A DNA stretch of 40,311 bases from Bartonella bilalgolemi (GTDB lineage: Bacteria > Pseudomonadota > Alphaproteobacteria > Rhizobiales > Rhizobiaceae), in the NCBI RefSeq assembly GCF_023500045.1, contig NZ_JAMCOF010000001.1:269161-309471 (forward strand). The letters are read 5' to 3'. The translations under genes were made by a program, and so were the position numbers. Positions 33,268 to 40,311 of this stretch are shown here, piece after piece. A model generated the notes under the pieces. The model was given only the letters and a program-made list of their open reading frames with translations, searched no databases and had not been told where the DNA came from. Each line of letters begins with the position of its first letter. The stretch's first letter is position 1.

Positions 33268-33370
33268 CGGATCGCTTTGTTTTTAGCTGCGATGCTCGGA
33301 TCGCTTTGTTTTTAGTCGCGATGCTCGGATCGCTTTGTTTTTAGTCGCGATGCTCGGATCGCTTTGTTCT
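33268..33370. repeat. 29-bp tandem repeat just after the kinase gene
   Basis: Units with a strict 29-base period begin at 33268, 33297, 33326 and 33355 (the last partial). The unit starts cggatcgctttgtttttag and ends cgcgatgct. It ends 3 bases before the stop codon of the HWE kinase, so copy-number change would not alter the protein. There are no spacers, so it is not a CRISPR array. Confidence 0.95.
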
Positions 33371-33373
33371 TGT

Positions 33374-34393
33374 CTAAGACAAAATATCGAAATAATTGTT
33401 AGAAACGGATAAACAATAGATCATTTTTTCTTCTGTTAATTTTAAAAAAGCTGAACCATCAACTGCAATGGGAACAATTTTGTCTAAAACGGTATTTCCA
33501 AAACAGGCTTTCTTATGTGCAGGAAGAAAGATTTTCTTTTTAAATTCTTCACTCCATGTGATAAAAAGTTGTGTTTTTCCTTGGGTTATTGCGTTGACTG
33601 TGCAAGTAATAGAAATAGTCCCTTCTTCTTGTGATAAAGCACCAAAAGAGAGAGAATTAATAATTAATTCATGAAAAGCTAATCCAATATGCAAAACTGC
33701 GTTTGGGAAAAGATAAGGATCTATACCCTTGATGGAAAAACGCTCTTTTTCTTTCACTAAATAGTTTAAAATTTGTGTTTGTACCAATTCATGAAATTGA
33801 GCACCACGCCAGTCAGAGTCGGTAATCAGATCTTGAGAATGGGAAAGAGAATGAAGACGTCCCTGAAATTTTCGTAAGAAGGTTTGCAGTGATTCTGTAT
33901 AACGGGCAGTTTGGGTTGCAATACTTTGGATGATTGCTAAAAGATTTTTAGAGCGATGGCTTACTTCCCGCAGTAATATTTTAAGCACTTGTTCGCGACG
34001 GCGTAGACCTGAAATATCGACGCCCGTGGTGATGATACCGATGATTTTTCCGTTTTCATTCCGATGACAGTCAATAGAAAATTTATACCAAATGGTTTGT
34101 TTGGACATATCTTCAAATCGTGCTTCAATAGTTTGTGTTTTGCCTGTTGATAAAACTTGCAGTTTGATGGTTTCCATATTATCCGCAAGATCGATTGAGA
34201 AAAAATCGCTGTCACGACATCCAACTCGCCATTTTGCTTGCAAAAGTTGAGGCAGGTTTTCTGCCCATAAATAGATCAGATTTGTTGTTTGATATAAAAC
34301 GCAAATATCAGCGCCACGGATTGCTTGCATTAAAGCGCTAAGATGTGATCTATCTATGGATGTGGTAGAAACAGGGGGAACGAACATAATCAT
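33374..34393 (-). CDS. Cytosolic PAS-HWE sensor histidine kinase
   Basis: A 339-residue kinase with no transmembrane segment. A PAS fold with its C-terminal PAC motif (about 25-130, ending IIGIITTGVDISGLRRREQV) precedes the dimerisation domain with REVSHRSKNLLAIIQSIA, phosphoacceptor His146. The HWE-type ATPase domain follows, with its N box region LAFHELIINSLSFGALS and the ITWSEE segment of the family. The last 60 residues look shortened. It ends 9 bases after phyR in the same operon, which suggests it feeds phosphate to PhyR, or modulates it, in the general stress response. Confidence 0.85.
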   Translation of the reverse strand: MIMFVPPVSTTSIDRSHLSALMQAIRGADICVLYQTTNLIYLWAENLPQLLQAKWRVGCRDSDFFSIDLADNMETIKLQVLSTGKTQTIEARFEDMSKQTIWYKFSIDCHRNENGKIIGIITTGVDISGLRRREQVLKILLREVSHRSKNLLAIIQSIATQTARYTESLQTFLRKFQGRLHSLSHSQDLITDSDWRGAQFHELVQTQILNYLVKEKERFSIKGIDPYLFPNAVLHIGLAFHELIINSLSFGALSQEEGTISITCTVNAITQGKTQLFITWSEEFKKKIFLPAHKKACFGNTVLDKIVPIAVDGSAFLKLTEEKMIYCLSVSNNYFDILS

Positions 34394-34402
34394 TACCTTC
34401 TG

Positions 34403-35197
34403 TTAGGCGGCTTTAGATGCATTCTCTTGAAAAAATAGAGCTTGTGAGATAAGGGCTTTGACCATATCAGGATTAAAGGGTTTGGTGACCAAAAAAGTTG
34501 GTTCCGGACGCTCTCCAGTGAGCAATCTTTCAGGAAAAGCTGTAATAAAGATTACTGGGATACAATCATTTTTTAAAATATCGTTGACTGCATCAATACC
34601 AGAACTGTTATCAGCTAATTGAATATCAGCTAAAATGAGGCGTGGTTTTTTCTGATGATACATGACAATAGCTTCATCATGTGTTCTTGCAATTCCTATC
34701 ACTTTATGTCCAAGGCCTTCCACCATTTGCTCAATATCCATGGCAATCAGAGGTTCATCCTCAATAATCATTACTTGTGTTGCAATTTGTTGAGAAATAT
34801 CAAAGGAGGCTTGGTTGAGGAGCTCATGAAACTTTTGTGTATTAATTTTCATAATTTCTCCTGCTTCACTTTCATTAAATCCTTCAACAGCGATGAGCAA
34901 GAAAGCTTGTCGTGCACGAGGAGTGAGATAGGATAATTGAGCGCTGGCTTTTTGTTCAAAACCAAATTGTGGCAATGGTTCAGCAATATTGGGTGTAGTT
35001 TGATCAAAAAGATGACAGAAGAGTTGATAAGTTCCAATGCGATCACTGGAGGTTTGGGGGAAAATCGAAAAATCAACAATGAGTGCTTCTAACATAGCAG
35101 CAACATAGGCATCACCAGAAGTTTGGCTCCCTGTGATGGATCGGGCAAAACGTCTAAGATAAGGAAGGTGAGGGGCGATGCGTTGTGATAGGGACAT
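34403..35197 (-). CDS. phyR: General stress response regulator PhyR
   Basis: Alphaproteobacterial anti-anti-sigma factor. The N-terminal sigma-like domain (1-137) mimics an ECF sigma factor and binds NepR. The C-terminal receiver domain (about 141-260) has acidic pocket residues E146/D147, phosphoacceptor Asp191 (LILADIQL), Thr219 and Lys239. Phosphorylation exposes the sigma-like domain, which then captures NepR and frees EcfG. The 264-residue length is normal. It is divergent from nepR-ecfG with GGAAC elements between, and it is upstream of the HWE kinase in the same operon. Confidence 0.96.
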   Translation of the reverse strand: MSLSQRIAPHLPYLRRFARSITGSQTSGDAYVAAMLEALIVDFSIFPQTSSDRIGTYQLFCHLFDQTTPNIAEPLPQFGFEQKASAQLSYLTPRARQAFLLIAVEGFNESEAGEIMKINTQKFHELLNQASFDISQQIATQVMIIEDEPLIAMDIEQMVEGLGHKVIGIARTHDEAIVMYHQKKPRLILADIQLADNSSGIDAVNDILKNDCIPVIFITAFPERLLTGERPEPTFLVTKPFNPDMVKALISQALFFQENASKAA

Positions 35198-35239
35198 GAT
35201 TTATAACTCCTGCAGCTTGTGAAAGCACTTTATTTTTCA

Positions 35240-35265
35240 AAATCCCTTTTGGATAAAAAAGTTCC
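35240..35265 (-). promoter_or_regulatory. Candidate EcfG promoter for phyR
   Basis: On the minus strand GGAAC (35261-35265) is followed after 17 bases by ATTT (35240-35243), about 45 bases before the phyR ATG. GGAAC is the standard -35 of EcfG-type sigma factors. The usual CGTT -10 is not present, so the -10 assignment is weak. The adjoining TTTTTT makes this element nearly identical to the one on the other strand. Confidence 0.45.
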
Positions 35266-35277
35266 TGCTTTCAGTAT

Positions 35278-35303
35278 GGAACTTTTTAGGAGGGACTATA
35301 TTT
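35278..35303 (+). promoter_or_regulatory. Candidate EcfG promoter for nepR-ecfG
   Basis: GGAAC (35278-35282) is followed by TTTTT and, after 17 bases, by ATTTA (35300-35304), about 55 bases before the nepR ATG. It mirrors the candidate on the opposite strand in the -35 sequence, the T-run and the spacing. EcfG genes are normally autoregulated through such sites. Confidence 0.5.
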
Positions 35304-35359
35304 ACAACTTTAAAGAGAAAAACATTCTTTTACTACTATATGGGTTAAGAGGCTAAAAA

Positions 35360-35575
35360 ATGAACAACTTTGGTGAAAAAAATCTCACCGATTATTTTAC
35401 GCTTGAAGATGATCTTCTTGGCGCAAATAGTGAAATAGCGCTGAAATTGCGTCAATTTTATATGCAAATTCAAGAAGAACCACTTCCTTTACATTTGCTG
35501 GAGCTTTTGGACAAATTAGAACAGGCAGAAAAAAATAGTCTTCATTCGGAAGAAAAAAGGTTTGATCTCTTATGA
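35360..35575 (+). CDS. nepR: Anti-sigma factor NepR
   Basis: A 71-residue protein that binds and inhibits EcfG and is itself sequestered by phosphorylated PhyR. The conserved helix region IALKLRQFYMQIQEEPLPLH followed by LLELLDKLEQAE is typical of NepR. The N terminus and the tail are flexible. The stop codon overlaps the ecfG start as ATGA, so the anti-sigma and sigma factors are translationally coupled. Confidence 0.93.
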   Translation: MNNFGEKNLTDYFTLEDDLLGANSEIALKLRQFYMQIQEEPLPLHLLELLDKLEQAEKNSLHSEEKRFDLL

Positions 35576-36126
35576 CACATAGCTCAAAAGATTTTAAACA
35601 AGAATTGCTTTTCGTTTTACCAGCTTTGCGTGCTTTTGCTGTTTCTTTAAGTGGCAAGCATGATAAAGCCGAGGATTTGGTACAAGATACCCTTATGAAG
35701 GCATGGGCTAAGCAAGACAGTTTTGAAATGGGAACCAATATAAAGGCGTGGCTTTTTACGATTTTGCGCAATGAATTTTATAGTCAAATGCGGAAAAGAG
35801 GAAGAGAAGTGCAAGATAGTGATGGTGTTTTCACTCAAAATATGGCTGTTCATCCTTCCCAATACGGGATGCTCGATTTGCATGACTTTAAAAAAGCCTT
35901 AAACACATTATCAGCTGAACAAAGAGAAGCAATCATTTTAATTGGTGCATCTGGTTTTTCTTATGAAGATGCAGCAGCTATTTGTAATTGCGCTGTTGGA
36001 ACAGTTAAAAGCCGTGTAAGTCGTGCACGCAATCGTTTGCAGAAGCTCCTCGAAGTTGATGGTGATACTGATTATGGTCCGGATCTTTATTCGGCTGGAA
36101 GTATCTTATGTTCTTTTAGTGATTAG
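35572..36126 (+). CDS. ecfG: ECF sigma factor EcfG (general stress response)
   Basis: A 184-residue ECF sigma factor. Region 2 (about 15-80) contains DKAEDLVQDTLMKAWAKQDS and NIKAWLFTILRNEFYSQMRK. Region 4 (about 115-170) contains TLSAEQREAIILIGASGFSY and CAVGTVKSRVSRARNRLQ. It directs transcription of stress genes once NepR is removed by PhyR. The start overlaps nepR by ATGA. It is likely expressed from the GGAAC element at 35278. Confidence 0.95.
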   Translation: MTHSSKDFKQELLFVLPALRAFAVSLSGKHDKAEDLVQDTLMKAWAKQDSFEMGTNIKAWLFTILRNEFYSQMRKRGREVQDSDGVFTQNMAVHPSQYGMLDLHDFKKALNTLSAEQREAIILIGASGFSYEDAAAICNCAVGTVKSRVSRARNRLQKLLEVDGDTDYGPDLYSAGSILCSFSD

Positions 36127-36346
36127 GAGAACGAATAATGATGGGTGAGAACATAGTTTTATTCTTGTTATAGCTATAGAGGAATCAAAATTATGGGAAT
36201 GTACAGAGCCTTTTGTCTAGTCTTTTAGGGACAAGAGAAAAAACGAGGATATGGAAAATAATTATCTTTCTTCACTCTTAAAGAAATAAAATAATTTTTC
36301 TTTAAACTGAAGAGTTCTGATTTTTTGGTTCATTGATGGTAAGTAT

Positions 36347-37765
36347 ATGATAACAAAGGCAAATTTGTCTTCTAAAATACCCATTTCTGGTTCAACAACA
36401 TCACGTTGGCGGTGGGGAGCAATTATTGTTTCTCTTTTTATGGCTCTTTTGGCTTCGACCTTTATTATTTTGTTATCTAACGCTGTTGATCAGGAAATCT
36501 CACAGTTGGATACAAGCTCAGAATTGCGTGAACAAGCAGATTTAGCACTTATTAGTTTAATCGATATGGCTGCAGCAAACCGAAGCTATGAAAAAAGCCA
36601 TCGGGCAGAAGATAAAATCCGCTTTGAGAAAGCAGTTCTTCATCTCGATGATATTCTCAATTATATTGCCCTTCTTACTCATTCTCATTTGCAATGGTAT
36701 ACGTGGTTTACAGCTTTTAAAAAAGAGATTAAAGCGCGTATAGCAATCATGAAAGAACATATGATTGCTCTTGATGCATCTTCTGATCAGTCTGTTCATT
36801 TCTCAGATTTTCCTGAAATTAAGACGGATCAAGTTGCGAGTTTGGTTCAATTAATGACCAATTTTATCGATGGCGATGATATTGAACGACAAAAAAAACG
36901 TGAAGATATAGCACTCATGCGTGCTGCTTTAACTTTAGCCGCAATTGTTTCTGTTGTGAGCACTTTTATTTCTGCCTATTTTGTGATTAACCGTTTTCGA
37001 TACGATATTCGGTCTTTAAAAACCTATCAGTTACTTCTTCATAGCGAGAATGCAGCTCTTGAAGCTCGTGTGAAGGAACGGACACAGGAATTGGAAAAGG
37101 CTCGTAATTATGCTGAAAAAGAACGCTGCCGTGTTGAAATGTTGTTACAGGATGCTAGTCACCGCATTGGCAATTCTCTTGGTACGGTTTCTTCTTTGCT
37201 TGGCTTGCAATTAAATCGAAGCAAGAATGAAGAAGTTCGTTCTGTTTTGGGAGCAGCACGAGATCGTATCCAAACAATATCAGCAGCGCATCGTCGTTTG
37301 CGTTTGAGTGATGATATGGAAACAACATTATTGGCAGATTTTCTCAATTTAGTTGTGCATGATGTTGAATTGGCTATACCATTTGAATTACGCGAAAATA
37401 TCACTATTCATACGGATTTCAAAGATTGTCGATTATCTTCAAGAGATGCTACAACGCTTGGAATCATTCTTGGTGAATTGCTTACAAATGCTTTAAAGCA
37501 TGCTTTTCCTGATAAACGTCGTGGGAATATTTATATTTTTTGTGGGCCTCAAAATAATGGAAAAATGGCACTGGTCGTTGAAGATGACGGCATAGGGATG
37601 TGCAGTCAAAATGCAGAGCTAAAAACAGGACTCGGTCGTTTAGTTATAGAACAGCTTTGTATGCAATTTGGTGAGAAAGCATTGTTCGAAACATCAGATT
37701 TAGGAGGGACGAAAGTTATAATTCCTTTGCCAAAAATCATAGAAAATCGTTCAAAGTGTTTTTAA
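36347..37765 (+). CDS. Membrane sensor histidine kinase, HisKA_2 family (PhyK-like)
   Basis: A 472-residue kinase. Two transmembrane helices (about 26-46, IIVSLFMALLASTFIILLSN, and about 193-212, LAAIVSVVSTFISAYFVI) enclose a helical periplasmic sensor domain of about 145 residues, CHASE3-like by pattern. A coiled coil (ALEARVKERTQELEKARNYA) leads to the HisKA_2 domain with ASHRIGNSLGTVSSLLGLQL, phosphoacceptor His272. The ATPase domain has N box ELLTNALKHAF, DDGIGM and GLGRLVIEQL. Such kinases next to phyR phosphorylate PhyR in other alphaproteobacteria. It lies 220 bases after ecfG on the same strand. Confidence 0.88.
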   Translation: MITKANLSSKIPISGSTTSRWRWGAIIVSLFMALLASTFIILLSNAVDQEISQLDTSSELREQADLALISLIDMAAANRSYEKSHRAEDKIRFEKAVLHLDDILNYIALLTHSHLQWYTWFTAFKKEIKARIAIMKEHMIALDASSDQSVHFSDFPEIKTDQVASLVQLMTNFIDGDDIERQKKREDIALMRAALTLAAIVSVVSTFISAYFVINRFRYDIRSLKTYQLLLHSENAALEARVKERTQELEKARNYAEKERCRVEMLLQDASHRIGNSLGTVSSLLGLQLNRSKNEEVRSVLGAARDRIQTISAAHRRLRLSDDMETTLLADFLNLVVHDVELAIPFELRENITIHTDFKDCRLSSRDATTLGIILGELLTNALKHAFPDKRRGNIYIFCGPQNNGKMALVVEDDGIGMCSQNAELKTGLGRLVIEQLCMQFGEKALFETSDLGGTKVIIPLPKIIENRSKCF

Positions 37766-38051
37766 TACTCTCTTTTAAAAACAATATCTTAAGAGAAGCA
37801 TGCCATAATTATTCATTCATAAAAGCACTTAAATTTCTTACTTCATTGGGATAGTGCAGGAGAATTCACCATGATCGATAGGCTTGTGATGAATTCTTGG
37901 ATCTTTATAGTAAAAGATGAACTGAGATCCTTTAAAGGAATATCCCTATAATATTTTCTTTGTTCGATATTTTTAAACTTCATCTTTGATTTAAATGATT
38001 AAGAGATTTCCTCTGGTAGAAAAGCACCAGCTTGCTTGATATATGGATAAA

Positions 38052-40040
38052 TTAAGATGCATTTTCTGGCTGTGTTACGCTCTGTATTAAGGAATCAATA
38101 TTTTTCTTTTCTTTCAGAAATGCTTGTAGATCTTTGTCTTTTAAAGATTTGCTATCAGGAAAACGAATACGCATAGGATCAACTTTTTTACCATTAACAA
38201 TAATTTCAAAGTGACAGTGAGGTCCGGTTGCAAGACCCGTCGATCCAACATATCCAATAATTTGTCCTTGTCTTATTTTGACACCTGGCTTAATATCAGG
38301 AGCATAACTATTTTGATGTGAATAACTACTGACATAGCCATTGGCATGTTTAATTTCTGTATGGTTACCATAACCGCTTACGACTCCAACTTTTGTTACC
38401 ACACCATCTCCAACAGCAATAATAGGCGATCCTTTTGGTGCTACCCAATCAACACCTGTATGCATGCGCACATAGCCTAAAATAGGGTGCTTTCGTAGAC
38501 CAAAAGGCGAACCGAAAATGCCATTAGGGATTGGCTTTCTAAGCAAAAAAGGTTTTGAACTTTTGCCTTCTGAGTCATAATAATCGGCATTCCCATCTGT
38601 GGATTGATAATGGTAATATTTATAAGTAACATTTCCAAAGGTCGCGCTTATATAACGGATTTCAGGATCTCCATTGGTAGAAGAAGGGGCAGTTTTCAGT
38701 TGCGTGCTATTTTTTATGTTCTTACTGTTTTTTTCAGTATGTTGTTTAGGAAGAGCATAAAATATTTCGAGCTGATCTGTTGGTGTGACGCGGTTTTTCA
38801 TATCAATATTCATTGCGAGCAAATGAATAAGGTGCTGTGAAAGAGACTGCGACATATTATGACTGAGAACAGCTTGATAGATTGCATCATAAACCGTTGG
38901 TAATTGTGCCGTATTAACATAAGAATGAGGTTGACCATTTTGAAATGCAGTTTTAAGCGCATATGACATTTCTGGTTCTGTACTTGCGACAAATTGGTTG
39001 TCATCATTAAGCGCGATTGTTAGAATATGATTCATTTTTTGGTAAATACTTACCCGAACAAGATGATCTTCTTCACCGTGTTGTGTGACAATTCCGATAC
39101 GTAAAAGACTTCCTGCTTTGAGTGTATTTGAATGGTTCAATTCAGCTAATATTTGTGCAATTTTCTCCACTTGTTCTTGTGGATAGTCGGATTTTTGAAG
39201 TACTTCTAAGATTGTTTGCTTTTTATGAATGGGAATAATATCTTCAGCATAGTTTTTGGACAGATCAATTCGATGGTTGTGTGCTGTAATAGTGACATTT
39301 TCTTGGACAAGGCGCACATTAGGAAGCTTCGGCATTTTAAGAGAAGATGTTGAAATATCGAGTTGTGCAGGGTCTAAAAAAGGAAGAAGTGAAAGCTTTT
39401 CATTATTTTTATCCAAAGCAAATCCGGATTTTTGTACTTCTTTTTGTACTTCATCAGCAGTAAGTATATCAGTTTCATCAAAGTGCGTCTGCTCAATAAT
39501 GAAATCACGGTTGCGTAAAGTCATTTTTGTTTCAATTTTTGCTCCATAAATTTGTCCTCTTTCGATAGTTTGAGAAATTTGATTGTTCGAATCATGGGAA
39601 AAAATGCTTAAAGCATCAAAAGGTGGATAGGTATATTTATTATGGCGTTCTTCGGCTAAGGCCATTCGGATCCATTCAAAATTCTGAGCTTCAACGACTT
39701 TTTCATCTCCCTTTTTTTGAAGCGTAGATAATTCAAATTGTCTTTTTTTATCAAAGCTTTGACGGGCATGTGTGGGAGCAATACGATCCCCTTTTTTATC
39801 ATAGTCTTCAAGAGAGTGATCTTCTAATAAGAACCATTGTGCAGGAGTAATTAAAGTGTGTTTTCCTTCTAAAGCAGCAAAAAGCGCGATTCCCATAAGA
39901 ATACAAGAGGTTACTCCAGTGAGAATTGTGCCCGTAAGCCAGCGCACAGAAACCTGTCGACGTGCAGGCTTAGAGCGTTGTATCACAAGGGCAGGGTCTT
40001 GCCCGGGATCATTTTTTTGATATTGGTTATTATCCCACAT
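38052..40040 (-). CDS. Membrane-anchored M23 peptidoglycan endopeptidase
   Basis: A 662-residue protein that cleaves peptide cross-links in the periplasm. The N terminus is cytoplasmic and basic, followed by a transmembrane helix at about 34-58 (WLTGTILTGVTSCILMGIAL). The middle includes a LysM/OapA-like region (about 270-360, NHSNTLKAGSLLRIGIVTQ). The M23 domain (about 510-640) has zinc ligands His527 and Asp531 in HTGVDW and the HxH motif HCHFE (His608, His610). All catalytic residues are present. It resembles MepM-type enzymes, but the long middle part is genus-specific in length. The upstream 270 bases to the window end hold no gene that I can see. Confidence 0.92.
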   Translation of the reverse strand: MWDNNQYQKNDPGQDPALVIQRSKPARRQVSVRWLTGTILTGVTSCILMGIALFAALEGKHTLITPAQWFLLEDHSLEDYDKKGDRIAPTHARQSFDKKRQFELSTLQKKGDEKVVEAQNFEWIRMALAEERHNKYTYPPFDALSIFSHDSNNQISQTIERGQIYGAKIETKMTLRNRDFIIEQTHFDETDILTADEVQKEVQKSGFALDKNNEKLSLLPFLDPAQLDISTSSLKMPKLPNVRLVQENVTITAHNHRIDLSKNYAEDIIPIHKKQTILEVLQKSDYPQEQVEKIAQILAELNHSNTLKAGSLLRIGIVTQHGEEDHLVRVSIYQKMNHILTIALNDDNQFVASTEPEMSYALKTAFQNGQPHSYVNTAQLPTVYDAIYQAVLSHNMSQSLSQHLIHLLAMNIDMKNRVTPTDQLEIFYALPKQHTEKNSKNIKNSTQLKTAPSSTNGDPEIRYISATFGNVTYKYYHYQSTDGNADYYDSEGKSSKPFLLRKPIPNGIFGSPFGLRKHPILGYVRMHTGVDWVAPKGSPIIAVGDGVVTKVGVVSGYGNHTEIKHANGYVSSYSHQNSYAPDIKPGVKIRQGQIIGYVGSTGLATGPHCHFEIIVNGKKVDPMRIRFPDSKSLKDKDLQAFLKEKKNIDSLIQSVTQPENAS

Positions 40041-40311
40041 AAGGTTTCATCATTTTCTTAGAAAAACATTTGATATAAAAAGCTAACATGGCTTAGCTAC
40101 TTTCTACAAGAGTACGATCATCTTTAAAAAGCAAAAATCTTAATTATAAGAAGAAAATGAATACTTTTTTGTTCTGTAATTTTATAAAATATTATCCCTG
40201 TTTTTTTATTGATTGAGCATTATATTTTTTAAATTTCAAAAATTATGTTGACTCTTTAGTTAGAAGAGTTTTATATATCATTAATGTGACAGGGGCATTT
40301 ATTAGCTATTT

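Noticed and set aside
33268-33370. CRISPR-like regular repeats (also those at 1-138)
   Set aside because: The units are directly adjacent with no unique spacers and there are no cas genes.

Overview
The window is most likely a chromosomal piece of a Bartonella species (Rhizobiales). The DNA is AT-rich. The PhyR-NepR-EcfG general stress locus, the DUF4167 protein, the 41-residue L36 and 6S RNA beside the formyl-THF cyclo-ligase gene are alphaproteobacterial. EexN-type lipoproteins, many short tandem repeats and a podovirus-like gene cluster resembling the Bartonella gene transfer agent (BaGTA) point to Bartonella. The species cannot be fixed from the sequence alone.

Layout. (1) 1-2885, minus strand, housekeeping: a YmdB-family phosphoesterase ending inside a 30-bp tandem repeat, 5-formyl-THF cyclo-ligase, a probable 6S RNA, a TPR protein and rpmJ. 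(2) 2886-6174, accessory island: a decayed hipBA pair (hipB frameshifted, hipA truncated), two EexN-like lipoproteins (one with 16 heptad-like repeats) and a small membrane protein. (3) 6175-13230, core genes: purEK, infA, maf, yacG and clpB. (4) 13231-29226, phage/GTA region. It opens with 2.4 kb holding three long imperfect inverted repeats (arms about 170-180 nt) around a small-terminase-like gene. Then come large terminase, portal, a scaffold-like protein, an N4-gp56-type capsid, adaptor and tail hub proteins, an S74-domain protein, a collar-domain fibre protein and a lysis cassette (lysozyme with membrane tail, nested spanin pair). No integrase, repressor or replication gene is present, which fits a domesticated element better than an inducible prophage. 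(5) 29227-33084: an unknown membrane protein, FdhE, DUF4167 and two small envelope proteins. (6) 33268-37765, general stress response: HWE kinase and phyR on the minus strand, divergent from nepR-ecfG and a membrane HisKA_2 kinase, with GGAAC elements on both strands between them. (7) 38052-40040: an M23 endopeptidase.

How the parts work together. The stress locus is a complete partner-switching circuit: kinases phosphorylate PhyR, PhyR captures NepR, and EcfG is released. The GTA cluster is in assembly order: packaging, head, neck/tail, fibre, lysis. The most unusual features are the three inverted repeats ahead of the large terminase and the widespread expansion of short repeats, in frame inside genes. 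A 3' duplication of purE that supplies the purK leader is also unusual.
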